From assembly GCF_005144865.1 (NCBI RefSeq), contig NZ_SWFM01000001.1, positions 248,001 through 312,000 on the forward strand: a stretch of DNA of 64,000 bases, read 5' to 3'. The DNA is from Guptibacillus hwajinpoensis (GTDB taxonomy: Bacteria; Bacillota; Bacilli; Bacillales; Guptibacillaceae). Below, piece after piece: positions 28,509 through 37,823 of this stretch (its first letter is position 1; the number at the start of each line of letters is the position of its first letter). Both the position numbers and the translations under genes were made by a program. The notes under the pieces are model-generated. The model did not search any database and was not told the DNA's origin. It saw only the letters and a list, made by a program, of their open reading frames with translations.

Positions 28509-29462
28509 TTATAAGAAATTCTTATTATTGTTAATGTACATAAGAGCTTTTGCTAATTCTTCATTAAAATCTTTGGGATATTCGTGATCAAGGTTTTTTA
28601 TAACCTTCAATTCATGCTGAATTCCTTTCTTTTGCAACAGTTCTGATAGCTTTCGAGAACCTTCTAGACAGTCTTCATCTTGATCTCCACATAGTATATA
28701 ACCTCTCACATTCTCGCCTTTTAAGTTATCTAGAGCACTACTCCACTCCTCTATATCCGGAAGCCACGGTGCAACAAAGAGAAAACCTTTTACTGAAAAA
28801 CGCTTATTCATTAACGCTTTCAGTGCTACTCGACATCCTGCGGAAAATCCGCCGATAACCATATCATTTATCATAAGATCAGTTCTACTGCTAAAGTTCT
28901 GAACATGCATCGATACTTCTTCTACACCTTTTTCAACATCTTCCCATTCATACGCATCTGTAAATTGAATTTGTGAGGATTGAGGAAGAGCTAGTGTATA
29001 TCCTTCAGTAATCGCACTATTCCAAGCTCTTAGGGTCATCTCTGCATTTTCCTGATCACCATGAAGTGCCATCAATAATGGTCGCTTCCTATTAGAGCTT
29101 CCTTCGATGATTAGTTCCGCACTTGTCTCTTCTAGTGCTTCTTGTTCTCGACTTTTACAAAGAGCTACCAACTCTTGAAATTCATCAAATTTACGAAGGG
29201 AGTTTAAATCATCATCTGATTGTAAATAGTCATAAGCGTACCAATATCCATGATCAATGATTGCTTCTTTCATCGTATCAAGTGCTTCTTGTTCTAGACC
29301 TGATGCTGCAGCTAATGCATATTTAAAATTATAAATTTGAGCCTGATTTCCTTCTACTTCATTAGCATTTTCTTTCATAAACTGATAAGCTTCTAGACTA
29401 CCGCTCTTGTCATAAATAGCAATCGTTTCATTTAATAAATGTGTATACGTCATGTTTTCCAT
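28509..29462 (-). CDS. alpha/beta hydrolase with helical N-terminal domain
   Basis: A 317-residue protein. The first 150 residues are helical and TPR-like (HLLNETIAIYDKSGSLEAYQ onwards). The rest is a hydrolase domain with PLLMALHGD, the nucleophile elbow GGFSAGCR near residue 215, CGDQDEDC and a final histidine in NLDHEYP. This matches small predicted esterases or peptidase-like hydrolases of Bacillus; the substrate is unknown. ATG 29462 is chosen because GGAGGAATTT precedes it directly; in-frame codons upstream lack a ribosome site. Confidence 0.75.
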   Translation of the reverse strand: MENMTYTHLLNETIAIYDKSGSLEAYQFMKENANEVEGNQAQIYNFKYALAAASGLEQEALDTMKEAIIDHGYWYAYDYLQSDDDLNSLRKFDEFQELVALCKSREQEALEETSAELIIEGSSNRKRPLLMALHGDQENAEMTLRAWNSAITEGYTLALPQSSQIQFTDAYEWEDVEKGVEEVSMHVQNFSSRTDLMINDMVIGGFSAGCRVALKALMNKRFSVKGFLFVAPWLPDIEEWSSALDNLKGENVRGYILCGDQDEDCLEGSRKLSELLQKKGIQHELKVIKNLDHEYPKDFNEELAKALMYINNNKNFL

Positions 29463-29532
29463 AAATTCCTCCAAGTTATGTAATCTCTCATTCTCTATGA
29501 TGTCACATATTATGTATAAATACACTCTCACA

Positions 29533-30093
29533 TCAGGATTTATCAAGAACCTCCCATTCCTTACGTAACATTCCCATTTTGATAGCATCATAATACTCTC
29601 CATCTACCATTCTTGCATCTCTGATTCTCGCTTCTTCTTTCATACCAAGTTTCTCTGCCACCTTCATCATTCGATGATTTCCAGACCAGGTGGACATCCC
29701 AAGCCGGTGAAGAGTTGTTGAACGGAAGAGAAAATCAATCCATACTTTGTATGCCTCTGAACCGTACCCACCATCCCAATATTGTTTGTCGTAAATCACA
29801 ATGCCTGTTTCAAGCCAATTTGTATTTCGATCCACCCAGTAAGAGCCAACAGTTCCAATCACATGGTCTCCTGCTAATATGACAAGAGTATCTGGAATAC
29901 CAGGTAGAATTTCATTATTATGCTCCCACGTTCTTCGATACTCTCTTCTTGTTATCTTCCTTTCAGGGATGTAAGGACCGTTCCACTTCTTTGCTTCTTG
30001 TTCTTTCTCTTCGTATTTCCAATAGTAAAGTTTGTTAATATCATTCCAGGTCGCTTCTCTTAACATAACTTTGTCTCTAGTAATCGTTATCAA
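29533..30093 (-). CDS. GNAT acetyltransferase (RimJ/RimL type)
   Basis: A 187-residue N-acetyltransferase of the ribosomal-protein type with VMLREATWNDINKLYYWK, IGTVGSYWVD, GGYGSEAYKVWIDFLFR (acetyl-CoA loop) and WSGNHRMMKVAEKLGMKEEARIRD. The acceptor is unknown. The start is TTG 30093 because AGGAGG lies seven bases upstream. It is coupled with the 49-residue gene just before it, whose last five codons overlap its start. Confidence 0.8.
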   Translation of the reverse strand: MITITRDKVMLREATWNDINKLYYWKYEEKEQEAKKWNGPYIPERKITRREYRRTWEHNNEILPGIPDTLVILAGDHVIGTVGSYWVDRNTNWLETGIVIYDKQYWDGGYGSEAYKVWIDFLFRSTTLHRLGMSTWSGNHRMMKVAEKLGMKEEARIRDARMVDGEYYDAIKMGMLRKEWEVLDKS

Positions 30094-30226
30094 AGTTGTA
30101 CCTCCTGATGTATCGTTTGTATTTAATATAAGCATCTAGTGCTTGGAGCGTATAAGGTAGTTTCTCTTCGACTAATGAACAATAATCTTTTAGTACGTTC
30201 TGAGCAATATCGGGAAGGTCTTTCAT
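30077..30226 (-). CDS. 49-residue protein bridging two acetyltransferase genes
   Basis: The frame starts MKDLPDIAQNVLKDYCSLVE and continues charged and tyrosine-rich to its end. The ATG at 30226 has GGAG six bases upstream and overlaps the preceding GNAT stop as ATGA. Its own end overlaps the next GNAT start by 17 bases, and it carries that gene's AGGAGG site. This tight packing supports real translation. No family is recognised. It may act on its own or simply couple translation of its neighbours. Confidence 0.6.
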   Translation of the reverse strand: MKDLPDIAQNVLKDYCSLVEEKLPYTLQALDAYIKYKRYIRRYNFDNDY

Positions 30227-30663
30227 TGCACACTCCTCTTTTCATCTAGGGACTTATAATAAATGATTTCAGGATCATCTTCATCTAAATGATCGATTGA
30301 ACCACTTATTACATAACCAAGCGAGTGAAACAATTGATGCATGACTTTATTGGAATTGTTAGTAGAAGAAAAAATTTTGTTGGTAGGTGACACTACTTCA
30401 AAACGGTTAATCAATGATCTCGCTACACCTTTTCGTCTTGCAGAGGGACTTACCATTAGTAATGATATGAAAGCATGATCAAAAAACGATGTATGAAATA
30501 TAAGAAAACCGACAGTTGTTCCATCCAAATCACATGTTAAGCATCTTTGTTCTTGTATCGCTTTCTCTATTTCTTTCTTTCTCCTTTCATTACCTATTAC
30601 TTCTGCATCAATCTGACTGAGATCATCAAGGTGTGTTATGACTGAATAATTTACTCGATGCAT
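30223..30663 (-). CDS. GNAT acetyltransferase
   Basis: A 146-residue protein with the core N-acetyltransferase fold: GTTVGFLIFHTSFFDHAFIS, LLMVSPSARRKGVARSLINRF (acetyl-CoA loop RRKGVA) and SSTNNSNKVMHQLFHSLGYV. Substrate unknown. Either ATG 30663 or the GTG two codons upstream could be the start; both have AGGA at a fair distance. It is the first of three overlapping genes. Confidence 0.72.
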   Translation of the reverse strand: MHRVNYSVITHLDDLSQIDAEVIGNERRKKEIEKAIQEQRCLTCDLDGTTVGFLIFHTSFFDHAFISLLMVSPSARRKGVARSLINRFEVVSPTNKIFSSTNNSNKVMHQLFHSLGYVISGSIDHLDEDDPEIIYYKSLDEKRSVQ

Positions 30664-30874
30664 ATTCACGTCCTGTTTCCTTTGTCATCTATTTAACTAA
30701 TGTATAGTTCCGTAAGCTACACTCTTGCGTATTCCACTCTTTCAATTATGGCAAAACAGCCTTCCTTTCAAAAGCTCTCATCGTCTACCAAAAGATCTTA
30801 GTACAATGACAATTATTTCAAACTGCATCCGTTTTCTCAACTACTTCTTCTCAGATCGGTCTATATTTCCAATT

Positions 30875-30907
30875 AAAAACGCTCCCTCTTTGAAGTGAGG
30901 GAGCGTT
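30875..30907 (-). terminator. terminator of the crtM operon
   Basis: AACGCTCCCTC pairs with GAGGGAGCGTT (11 bp) and is followed by TTTTAATT on the minus strand, four bases after the crtM stop. Confidence 0.9.
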
Positions 30908-30910
30908 GGA

Positions 30911-31747
30911 TTAATTGCCAGCTATAGCAGACAATAATTCTTCTTTTTCTTTATCAGTTACAAAAGCACGCTGTTCAAATATGTTATAGCCTTTCTTTCG
31001 AATCGACTTTAGAATTGCCCGGTAAAAAACAGCAGAGCTTTTAACAGGTAAACGAGCATCCAACGGATAGTGATGCATGGCAGAGAAAGCTTTTTCATAA
31101 TGAGTTTCTGCTCTCAACGCTAACCTTTCCCAAACCTCAATAAACTCTTCTGTTAACCGATGGTTAAGTAAATCATCGACCAAATACCCTGAAGCGATCA
31201 TTTCATTAATAGGTAGATAAATTCTTTGTCTTTCAAGGTCTTCTGAAATATCACGGAGAATGTTCGTAATTTGCATTCCTAGACCAAGGGCAATTGCACT
31301 CTCTCTCAATTCGTCTACTTTCTTAGGAGCAAGAATTGGAAGGAGCATTAATCCGACTGTACTTGCCACATGATAGGAATAGTGCTCAAGCTCATCTAAA
31401 GTATAATATTTCGTTTTATAAAGATCCATTTCCTGACCTGCAATCATATCATGAAAAGCTTCTGGTTCCATTGGGAACTTCTGAAATACATCTTCAAGGG
31501 CTAGCCACATTGGATCTGTATCTGGTACTTGTCCATTAAGAAAAGAGGCAAATTGAGCGCGAAAGACAGTTAATTCTGCTTCTGGATCTGTGCCTTCATC
31601 GACAATGTCATCTACCTGTCTACAAAAACCATAGACAGCCCAAACGGCCTTCCGCTTTGTAGGAGGCAATAAGGAAAAAGCTTTGTAAAATGTTTTAGAA
31701 TGATGTTTAATGATCGCTTCACAGTGATTATAAGCTTGTTCCAGCAT
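30911..31747 (-). CDS. crtM: dehydrosqualene (diapophytoene) synthase
   Basis: CrtM condenses two farnesyl diphosphates to the C30 chain that is desaturated by CrtN-type enzymes. The 278-residue protein has the two Mg-binding aspartate motifs, DDIVDE near residue 46 and NILRDISED near 171, plus SKTFYKAFSLLP and GFCRQ. Squalene/phytoene synthases share these motifs, so C30 rather than C40 specificity is inferred from the CrtN/CrtP-type partners. It starts at ATG 31747, seven bases after crtN. Confidence 0.92.
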   Translation of the reverse strand: MLEQAYNHCEAIIKHHSKTFYKAFSLLPPTKRKAVWAVYGFCRQVDDIVDEGTDPEAELTVFRAQFASFLNGQVPDTDPMWLALEDVFQKFPMEPEAFHDMIAGQEMDLYKTKYYTLDELEHYSYHVASTVGLMLLPILAPKKVDELRESAIALGLGMQITNILRDISEDLERQRIYLPINEMIASGYLVDDLLNHRLTEEFIEVWERLALRAETHYEKAFSAMHHYPLDARLPVKSSAVFYRAILKSIRKKGYNIFEQRAFVTDKEKEELLSAIAGN

Positions 31748-31754
31748 CTTTCGC

Positions 31755-33191
31755 TCACTCCCTTTCGATTTCTTTCACTAGAAGGTCTGCTCCCTGTATA
31801 ACGATCGGTATTCCTCCACCAGGATGAATTGAAGCCCCAACTGCATAGAGATTATCATATTTAAACGGCTTAACCTGTGGCCTAAAAGCACCAGACTGTG
31901 TAAGTGTAGGAGCAATTCCGAAACTCCCACCTTGGTACAGCCCTTCTTTTTCGGCATCACTAGGTGTCCGTATCTCTAACCATTCAATTGACTCTTTCAA
32001 ATGAGGAAATCCTCGATCTTCCAATAATTGAATCATTCGATTAGCTAACTCTTCTTTATCATTCCAATCAATTGATTCCCCTGAAGGCACAGGAATTAGA
32101 ACGTATAACACTCCCTTACCTGGAGGAGCTAGCGAATCATCAATTCGTGAGGGGTGAAATGTATAAACAGCAGGTTGATCTGTCAGTTTACCGCTTTTGA
32201 ATACGTCATTCATATGCGTTGAAAAATCGTCTGTCATAAAGAATTGATGAACATCTGCCTCTTCATAAATGCGATTAAGACCCATGTAAAGAAGTAAACA
32301 GCCAGATGAAGCCTTATATTTCTTTTTAGGAGACTTTTTACCTTTAATTAGTTGGTTAATTAACGGGAAATCGCCATTGTACACTACTTTGTTGTAATAA
32401 TGTTCGCCTTCTGTTGTGCGTATTCCTTTACAGGTGTTGCCTTCTATTAGAAGCTCTTCCACAGCTGATTCTAAATGAACTGTAACATTTTGGATGCGCA
32501 AATGCTTTTCTAAAACAGATATTAAACTAGCATATCCACCTTTGATATACCAGATGCCATGCTCGTACTCACTAAACGGAACAAGTGAATAAAGCGCTGG
32601 TGAAGCAGATGGTTCCCCTCCGATATATAACGTCTGAAGAGAGAAAGCATCTTGCATTCGTTTGTTTGTAAAGTAATCTCCTACTTGAGACTGAACGGAT
32701 TGATACGCTTTAAGCTCAAGTAACAACTTAATGTTCTTTGGGGTAAAGAAGTCTTTTCTTTTGACGAAGGACTGTTCTAGAAAAGCCGCTTTCCCTTTTG
32801 TAAACCGTACACGCATGTCATTTAAATAGGATAAAAATTGTTCCTCCTCACCTGGGAAAACACGACTGATTTCCTTAAGCTGTTTGTCAACATCACTCGT
32901 TTTTGTAAATGTAGTCCCATCCGGATAGATCATTCGATAAAGAGGATCGCAGCGCACCATCTCAACTTCATCTCTTGGAATCCCAGCTTTATCAAGGAAT
33001 TCATAAATCATTCCTGGAAGTAATACGATAGTTGGCCCCTTATCAATTTTGAACCCATCTCTTTCAACGAAAGAAAGCCTTCCTCCAAGCGATGATGCCT
33101 TTTCATGAATCGTTACGTCATACCCTTTTTGCGCAAGAAAGAGTGCTGAAAACATTCCGCCAATTCCCCCACCTACTATACCGATACTCAT
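31755..33191 (-). CDS. crtN: dehydrosqualene desaturase
   Basis: A 478-residue FAD desaturase with GGGIGGMFSALFLAQKGYDV, KIDKGPTIVLLPGMIYEFLD and AVGASIHPGGGIPIV. The GPTIV-LLP stretch and its location next to crtM are as in staphylococcal CrtN, which makes diaponeurosporene or diapolycopene. It overlaps the preceding desaturase by 4 bases (ATGA) and has GAGG eight bases before the ATG. Confidence 0.85.
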   Translation of the reverse strand: MSIGIVGGGIGGMFSALFLAQKGYDVTIHEKASSLGGRLSFVERDGFKIDKGPTIVLLPGMIYEFLDKAGIPRDEVEMVRCDPLYRMIYPDGTTFTKTSDVDKQLKEISRVFPGEEEQFLSYLNDMRVRFTKGKAAFLEQSFVKRKDFFTPKNIKLLLELKAYQSVQSQVGDYFTNKRMQDAFSLQTLYIGGEPSASPALYSLVPFSEYEHGIWYIKGGYASLISVLEKHLRIQNVTVHLESAVEELLIEGNTCKGIRTTEGEHYYNKVVYNGDFPLINQLIKGKKSPKKKYKASSGCLLLYMGLNRIYEEADVHQFFMTDDFSTHMNDVFKSGKLTDQPAVYTFHPSRIDDSLAPPGKGVLYVLIPVPSGESIDWNDKEELANRMIQLLEDRGFPHLKESIEWLEIRTPSDAEKEGLYQGGSFGIAPTLTQSGAFRPQVKPFKYDNLYAVGASIHPGGGIPIVIQGADLLVKEIERE

Positions 33192-34690
33192 GTTTGAGTC
33201 CTCGTTAATGCAGGTTGCTCGTGCAACATTCTACTTGTTATGCGAGCAGATTCCATAATCGTTGGGAGACCGCTCCCTGGGTGTGTTCCCCCTCCAACAA
33301 GCCAACATTGATTCAGCTCTTTAAATTGGTTAGGTGGTCTAAAATACATCATTTGTGGAAGGTTATGAGCAAGGTTAAACGTAGCACCCTTATATACGTT
33401 CATATCCGTTTCCCAATCAGTTGGGGTGTACATTTCTTCAACCTCAATATGTTCTTCAAGATCGGTAAAGCCCGTTTTCTTCTTAATTTGATCTAGAACG
33501 AGTCTTCTAAAATCCTCTTTGTGTTGCTCCCAATCAATTAAACTAAAATTATTTGGAACTGGTGCTAATATATAAATGGATGATTTGCCTTCAGGTGCAA
33601 GTGTTTTATCCGTTACAGAGGCATTTTGTATATAAATAGATGGATCGTCCGAAAGCATTTTCTGCTTTGTAAGCTCTTCCACATTTTTTTTATAGTCAGA
33701 AGAAAAGACAATGGAGTGATGTGATAAATCATAGGTTTTATCGACTCCAAGATAAAGCATAAACGCTGAGCATGAATACTTCTTCTTCTCCATTTTCTCA
33801 GGAGTGTACTTTTTTACCGTCCCAGATGGAATGAGGTGATTCACAGCATGCGCAAAATCAGCATTAATGATAACTTCATCTGCATAATCAGTGGTTCCAT
33901 CTTCTAGTTCTACACCCACAACAGTTTTTCCATCGAGTATAAGCTGTTTCACGCCTTTTCCAGTATGAATCTCTCCGCCATCTTCTTTAATAACTCTTGC
34001 CATGGCCTCAGGTATTTGATTAAGTCCACCAATTGGATGGAAAATCCCATAAGCATGCTCCATATAAGAAAGAATTGTAAAGGCTCCAGGACACTCCCAT
34101 GGTGACATTCCTAGATACTTCGCTTGAAATGTGAAAGAAAGGCGAAGACGTTCATCGTCAAAATAACTAGCTAATCGCTTATAAACACTCTCAGTGACAG
34201 TAAGCTTTGGCAAAGCTTTTACAAAACGCCATCTCCCATAATCTAGCAGGGAATCATGTTTATTCTGTAAAATAGGCATCAAAGCTTCAAACTTCTCTTT
34301 TTCTTCCTTCATAAATCGTCGATAACCTTCACCATCACCTGGGAACGTTTCTTCAATTCTTCTAACCATCTCATCTTGATCTCTAGTTGGATAGAAAGAT
34401 AGGTCATCAAATTTCAGTTCATACATCGGATCAATTTCTACTAAATCAAGATAATCATGGACGCTTCGTCCAGCTTCTTCAAACATTTCTTCAAGAATAT
34501 GCGGCATGTTAAGAAAGGTAGGTCCTCTATCAAATCTATAGCCATCACGCTCAAATCCTGATGTTCTGCCTCCTACAAATGGCTGTTTCTCATAAACAGT
34601 AACCGAGTGTCCTTTGCTTGCTAATAGCATTGCGGCAGTTAAGCCTCCTGGTCCGGCCCCGATTACAATAATTCGTTTTGTTGTTGTCAT
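33188..34690 (-). CDS. FAD-dependent carotenoid desaturase paralogue
   Basis: A 500-residue CrtI/CrtN-family enzyme: GAGPGGLTAAMLLASKGHSV, FDRGPTFLNMPHILEEMFEE and LVGGGTHPGSGLPTIM. It is the first gene of the crtM operon. Its signature is closer to desaturases than to CrtP-type oxidases, so it may extend the conjugated system together with CrtN, but the exact reaction is unknown. ATG 34690 is used as AAGGGA lies upstream. Confidence 0.82.
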   Translation of the reverse strand: MTTTKRIIVIGAGPGGLTAAMLLASKGHSVTVYEKQPFVGGRTSGFERDGYRFDRGPTFLNMPHILEEMFEEAGRSVHDYLDLVEIDPMYELKFDDLSFYPTRDQDEMVRRIEETFPGDGEGYRRFMKEEKEKFEALMPILQNKHDSLLDYGRWRFVKALPKLTVTESVYKRLASYFDDERLRLSFTFQAKYLGMSPWECPGAFTILSYMEHAYGIFHPIGGLNQIPEAMARVIKEDGGEIHTGKGVKQLILDGKTVVGVELEDGTTDYADEVIINADFAHAVNHLIPSGTVKKYTPEKMEKKKYSCSAFMLYLGVDKTYDLSHHSIVFSSDYKKNVEELTKQKMLSDDPSIYIQNASVTDKTLAPEGKSSIYILAPVPNNFSLIDWEQHKEDFRRLVLDQIKKKTGFTDLEEHIEVEEMYTPTDWETDMNVYKGATFNLAHNLPQMMYFRPPNQFKELNQCWLVGGGTHPGSGLPTIMESARITSRMLHEQPALTRTQT

Positions 34691-34743
34691 GACGATCTTC
34701 CCTTCCATCCGCATATGCCAATTCGCACATAAGTTATACAAAC

Positions 34744-34772
34744 ATTATACATACTAAGGCTTTTTTGTTCAA
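34744..34772 (-). promoter_or_regulatory. promoter of the minus-strand carotenoid operon
   Basis: -35 TTGAAC (34767-34772), a 17-base spacer and -10 TATAAT (34744-34749) on the minus strand, 54 bases before the desaturase start. This is a near-consensus vegetative promoter. Confidence 0.8.
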
Positions 34773-34803
34773 CAATTTATGCACAAGCGAGAGGCTGTGC
34801 ATC

Positions 34804-35310
34804 TCAATGCTTCTTATCAACGAAGAATATATGCTCAATTTGAATGGGCTCATTCCTAAAAAGAGTAAGCTTTCCAAAGGAATAATGAGACTGTCTTCTT
34901 TTATCTGTTGGTGATCCAGGATTAAAAATAACTCTTCCTTCATATTCTTTATGGAGTGGTATGTGTGAATGGCCGAATAAAATCAGTTCAACATCTTGAT
35001 CACTAAATTTCTCTAATGCCCTCTTCTCAGTTGTTTTACCCTTGCCATGACCATGTGTCACACCAATCCGATGCCCAGCAAGGTTAAGCATTAATGTGGC
35101 CTGAAAGTGATCATGAAAAAAAGGTTCGTCAACGTTCCCATAGACTCCTTTCACAGGTGCAAATTCCTTCAATTGTTCATAAACCTCTCTTGTTTGCCAA
35201 TCGCCAACATGAATAATGAGATTAGCAGTTTTCAACTCACAAATAAGACGTTTTGGAAGTTGCTTTGCCATCCGAGGCATATGTGTGTCACCCAAGACAA
35301 TTACGTTCAC
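34804..35310 (-). CDS. YfcE/MJ0936-type metallophosphoesterase
   Basis: A 168-residue calcineurin-like phosphoesterase with the metal ligands in [30 protein letters not shown] and LFGHSH, each in the usual order. Members hydrolyse phosphodiesters or phosphomonoesters with Mn; the natural substrate is unknown. GTG 35310 is chosen because AAAGGA lies nine bases upstream. It is divergent from the transpeptidase gene with a gap of only 46 bases. Confidence 0.82.
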   Translation of the reverse strand: MNVIVLGDTHMPRMAKQLPKRLICELKTANLIIHVGDWQTREVYEQLKEFAPVKGVYGNVDEPFFHDHFQATLMLNLAGHRIGVTHGHGKGKTTEKRALEKFSDQDVELILFGHSHIPLHKEYEGRVIFNPGSPTDKRRQSHYSFGKLTLFRNEPIQIEHIFFVDKKH

Positions 35311-35356
35311 TTCTTTCATTCCTTTCATCTTACTCTTATTTACAGGGGGTATGCAC

Positions 35357-35851
35357 GTGAAGCACATTGTGAAACCCGGTGAGACTCTTAGTTCAATATC
35401 TGGTGATTATCGTGTTCCTTTATTAGCCATTATTCAAGCCAATTCACTTACGGATCCAAATCTGATTTACCCAGGTCAGCTTATTGCTATTCCAGGGTAT
35501 CCTGATCCCTCTACTCTTCCTTACACAATCTATGTATCACTCACTAACCGAACTCTGTCACTTTTAAGAAATGGGTCCGTTGTTAAGGTATACCCTGTTG
35601 GCGTCGGACGTATGCTTCACGATACTCCGTCAGGAAATTTTATTATTATTAACAAGGCTCCAAATCCAGGAGGTCCATTTGGTACAATGTGGATGAGTAT
35701 TTCCAAAATCCATTATGGTATCCATGGTACGAATGATCCTTCGTCTATAGGCAAGTATGTATCGCGAGGCTGTATTCGGATGCAAAACAGTGATGTAGAA
35801 GATTTAGCAATGACTATTCCTATTGGAACTTCCGTAACGATAGGACCTTAA
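35357..35851 (+). CDS. ykuD: L,D-transpeptidase with LysM domain (YkuD-like)
   Basis: A 164-residue peptidoglycan cross-linking enzyme. A LysM domain ([20 protein letters not shown] to YPGQLIAIP) comes first, then the catalytic domain with [14 protein letters not shown] and the nucleophile in SRGCIRM. It lacks a signal peptide, like YkuD of B. subtilis, whose size and domain order it shares. The start is GTG 35357 or ATG 35351; GGGGG upstream is better spaced for the GTG. Confidence 0.88.
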   Translation: MKHIVKPGETLSSISGDYRVPLLAIIQANSLTDPNLIYPGQLIAIPGYPDPSTLPYTIYVSLTNRTLSLLRNGSVVKVYPVGVGRMLHDTPSGNFIIINKAPNPGGPFGTMWMSISKIHYGIHGTNDPSSIGKYVSRGCIRMQNSDVEDLAMTIPIGTSVTIGP

Positions 35852-35862
35852 AAGCTGGAAAT

Positions 35863-35894
35863 AAAAAAACACCGTCTCAATGACGGTGTTTTTT
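35863..35894. terminator. bidirectional terminator
   Basis: ACACCGTC pairs with GACGGTGT, extended by A and T runs, between the convergent transpeptidase and beta-lactamase-like genes. Confidence 0.9.
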
Positions 35895-35901
35895 GTCTAT
35901 A

Positions 35902-36684
35902 TTACATGTGGTAATCATATAAGAGCCGACCAGCATTAGATATCGCATCTCTACCGTAACGATTTTCAATGAGGCCTGCTGTTAGAAACGCATAGATGAC
36001 TGGTCCTTTTGAAGTAAATAATATTCCAGAATCATGCTCTAATCCAGGAAGTTCACCTGTTTTATGAGCGAGAACATTGTTTTGAAGTTTGGCTATTTTA
36101 GCTGGAAATTTATCTTTCAACTGTTGCTGCATAAGAACAGTGATTCCCCACTCCATTGAAGATTTAGATAGCAAATGTTCCGTAACGAGTTCATTTAGCA
36201 ATAAGTAGATATCTTTACTGCTAATCATATTGTCTCTGCCATCTTTAACCGCTTCCCAATCCATCATTTTTCTCATAAGTTTTGAATGAAAAGCTCCTGC
36301 ACATTTCATTGTATGATTAATTTCATCTTTACCTAGTAATTCAATCAGTTGGTTCGTAGCTGTATTATCAGACGAAACGATCATAAGCTTAATCAGATCA
36401 GACACTGTCCACTGTAAGTCATTTGAAAGGAAAGAAATAACGCCTGCTCCCTCCACCTTATTACTAGACTCGATAGGTATGACAGTATTAAAATTGAGCT
36501 CTCCATTATCTACTTTTCTTAATGCTGCAATCATAATTGCGAGTTTAATAATACTTGCTGATGATACTGGCTGATCTTCATTTAATGCTATCTCTCCATC
36601 AGGAGCTAATACATAAAGTGATTGATTGCCTTCTAGACTACGAAAGCAATCAAGAATTCTCTCTGATACTTGACTAAAGTTCAT
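35902..36684 (-). CDS. class A beta-lactamase-like serine hydrolase
   Basis: A 260-residue protein with the three penicillin-recognising motifs: SxxK in SASIIKL near residue 46, SDN in VSSDNTATN near 107 and KTG in LAHKTGELPG near 210. There is no signal peptide, so it is either cytoplasmic or exported in another way; a true antibiotic-degrading lactamase would normally be secreted. Its start overlaps the stop of the YkfC-like gene (TGATG), pointing to a role in peptidoglycan-peptide recycling. ATG 36684 follows GGAGG by eight bases. Confidence 0.82.
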   Translation of the reverse strand: MNFSQVSERILDCFRSLEGNQSLYVLAPDGEIALNEDQPVSSASIIKLAIMIAALRKVDNGELNFNTVIPIESSNKVEGAGVISFLSNDLQWTVSDLIKLMIVSSDNTATNQLIELLGKDEINHTMKCAGAFHSKLMRKMMDWEAVKDGRDNMISSKDIYLLLNELVTEHLLSKSSMEWGITVLMQQQLKDKFPAKIAKLQNNVLAHKTGELPGLEHDSGILFTSKGPVIYAFLTAGLIENRYGRDAISNAGRLLYDYHM

Positions 36685-37592
36685 CAACTGTTCCTCCAAT
36701 ATCTACGTACACCACAAAGCTCTTCTTCATAAAGCGTTCCTTTTAGAGGAATGATTTCAATAAAACGTCCAGTACTCGGAGAATGGATCATTTTACCTTC
36801 ACCATAATAGATACCGACATGGTGAACAGATCTCTTGCCATGCTGGTAAGCGAAGAATAGTAAATCCCCCTTCTCCCAATCTCCATCATTTACTATCATT
36901 CCACCCTTAAACTGATCATGGGCATCTCTTGGAATGGTGCATCCAATTGCTTTCGCCATGTTGTAGCTAAAGCCCGAACAGTCGTATCCGAATGATGACA
37001 TGCCCCCCCATAGATAAAGGAGACCTATGAATCGTTCAGCTTCTTGTACAAGATCTTCACCTGTCCCAAACGGTGTCTTAGAAGGGCGCAAATTGGCATC
37101 ATCTTTCTGAACGATGCTTTTGCCGTGTGGAGTCCACACGAGATAGTCTGATTGACGCTCCTCAAACAATGGTAAAACGGTTTGGAAGCTTAAAGAAAGT
37201 TCCATGTTGCCATTGACTGTGATTAGACTTGCTCCGTGTTTGTTAACCGTTATGCTAGAATCAAATTGCTCTGGCACACGTTCTGATAATTGAACAGTAG
37301 GAATCCAACCAGGATAACCACGTTCATCTTTTGAAGAAGGCTGTGAAGGAACAAGAACATATGACCAGTTCCCTCGTTCATCTAGAATGATTACTTCTTC
37401 ACCATACAGAACCTGTGACTGAATATGGTTATGATCACATAACTCAAGGCTCTGTGAGTATGTAAGATTCTCTATCCAGCTTTCAAGTTTTACTGGATTG
37501 GTAATCGCTTTTTGATCGATCGGTCGTGCTTTTTCTGGCGAAGTCCATAATGTAGCTGTTGTAACTGCTATTGTTTTACGAATCAATTCCAA
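36684..37592 (-). CDS. ykfC: NlpC/P60 endopeptidase with SH3-like domains (YkfC-like)
   Basis: Enzymes of this type cut the gamma-D-Glu to diamino-acid bond of free murein peptides. The 302-residue protein has two SH3b-like domains up to about residue 180, then NlpC/P60 with the catalytic cysteine in YDCSGFSYNMAKA near residue 222, histidine in HHVGIYYG and a third polar residue in MIHSPSTG. TTG 37592 is chosen as GGGAGGG lies seven bases upstream. B. subtilis places ykfC in the dpp-ykf operon, and here too it follows dppE. Confidence 0.88.
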   Translation of the reverse strand: MELIRKTIAVTTATLWTSPEKARPIDQKAITNPVKLESWIENLTYSQSLELCDHNHIQSQVLYGEEVIILDERGNWSYVLVPSQPSSKDERGYPGWIPTVQLSERVPEQFDSSITVNKHGASLITVNGNMELSLSFQTVLPLFEERQSDYLVWTPHGKSIVQKDDANLRPSKTPFGTGEDLVQEAERFIGLLYLWGGMSSFGYDCSGFSYNMAKAIGCTIPRDAHDQFKGGMIVNDGDWEKGDLLFFAYQHGKRSVHHVGIYYGEGKMIHSPSTGRFIEIIPLKGTLYEEELCGVRRYWRNS

Positions 37593-37787
37593 TGATAGAC
37601 CCTCCCAGTACTGCATGTATTTTTAGTTAATCAGGACTATTGCTCCATCTACAATTCTATCAATGATTCCCTTAGAACTATAGTCCTTTCCTGAGAAAAG
37701 AGACAGAGAATAAGTAACATCGTAATATTCATTGCGCGATCTTACTATATTTTGGATAAAGCGCCAATATTGGTTCATAAATCATTG

Positions 37788-37817
37788 AAAAAAGCCCGAT
37801 CTCGAAAGACGGGCTCG
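37788..37817 (-). terminator. terminator of the dpp operon
   Basis: AGCCCGTCT pairs with AGATCGGGCT (one bulge) around TTCG, followed by TTTTTT on the minus strand, just after dppE. YkfC would then need its own promoter or read-through. Confidence 0.88.
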
Positions 37818-37823
37818 AATGAC

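Noticed and set aside
35902..36684. Secreted antibiotic-resistance beta-lactamase
   Set aside because: The catalytic motifs are present, but there is no signal peptide and the gene is coupled to a murein-peptide endopeptidase, so a resistance call is not supported.
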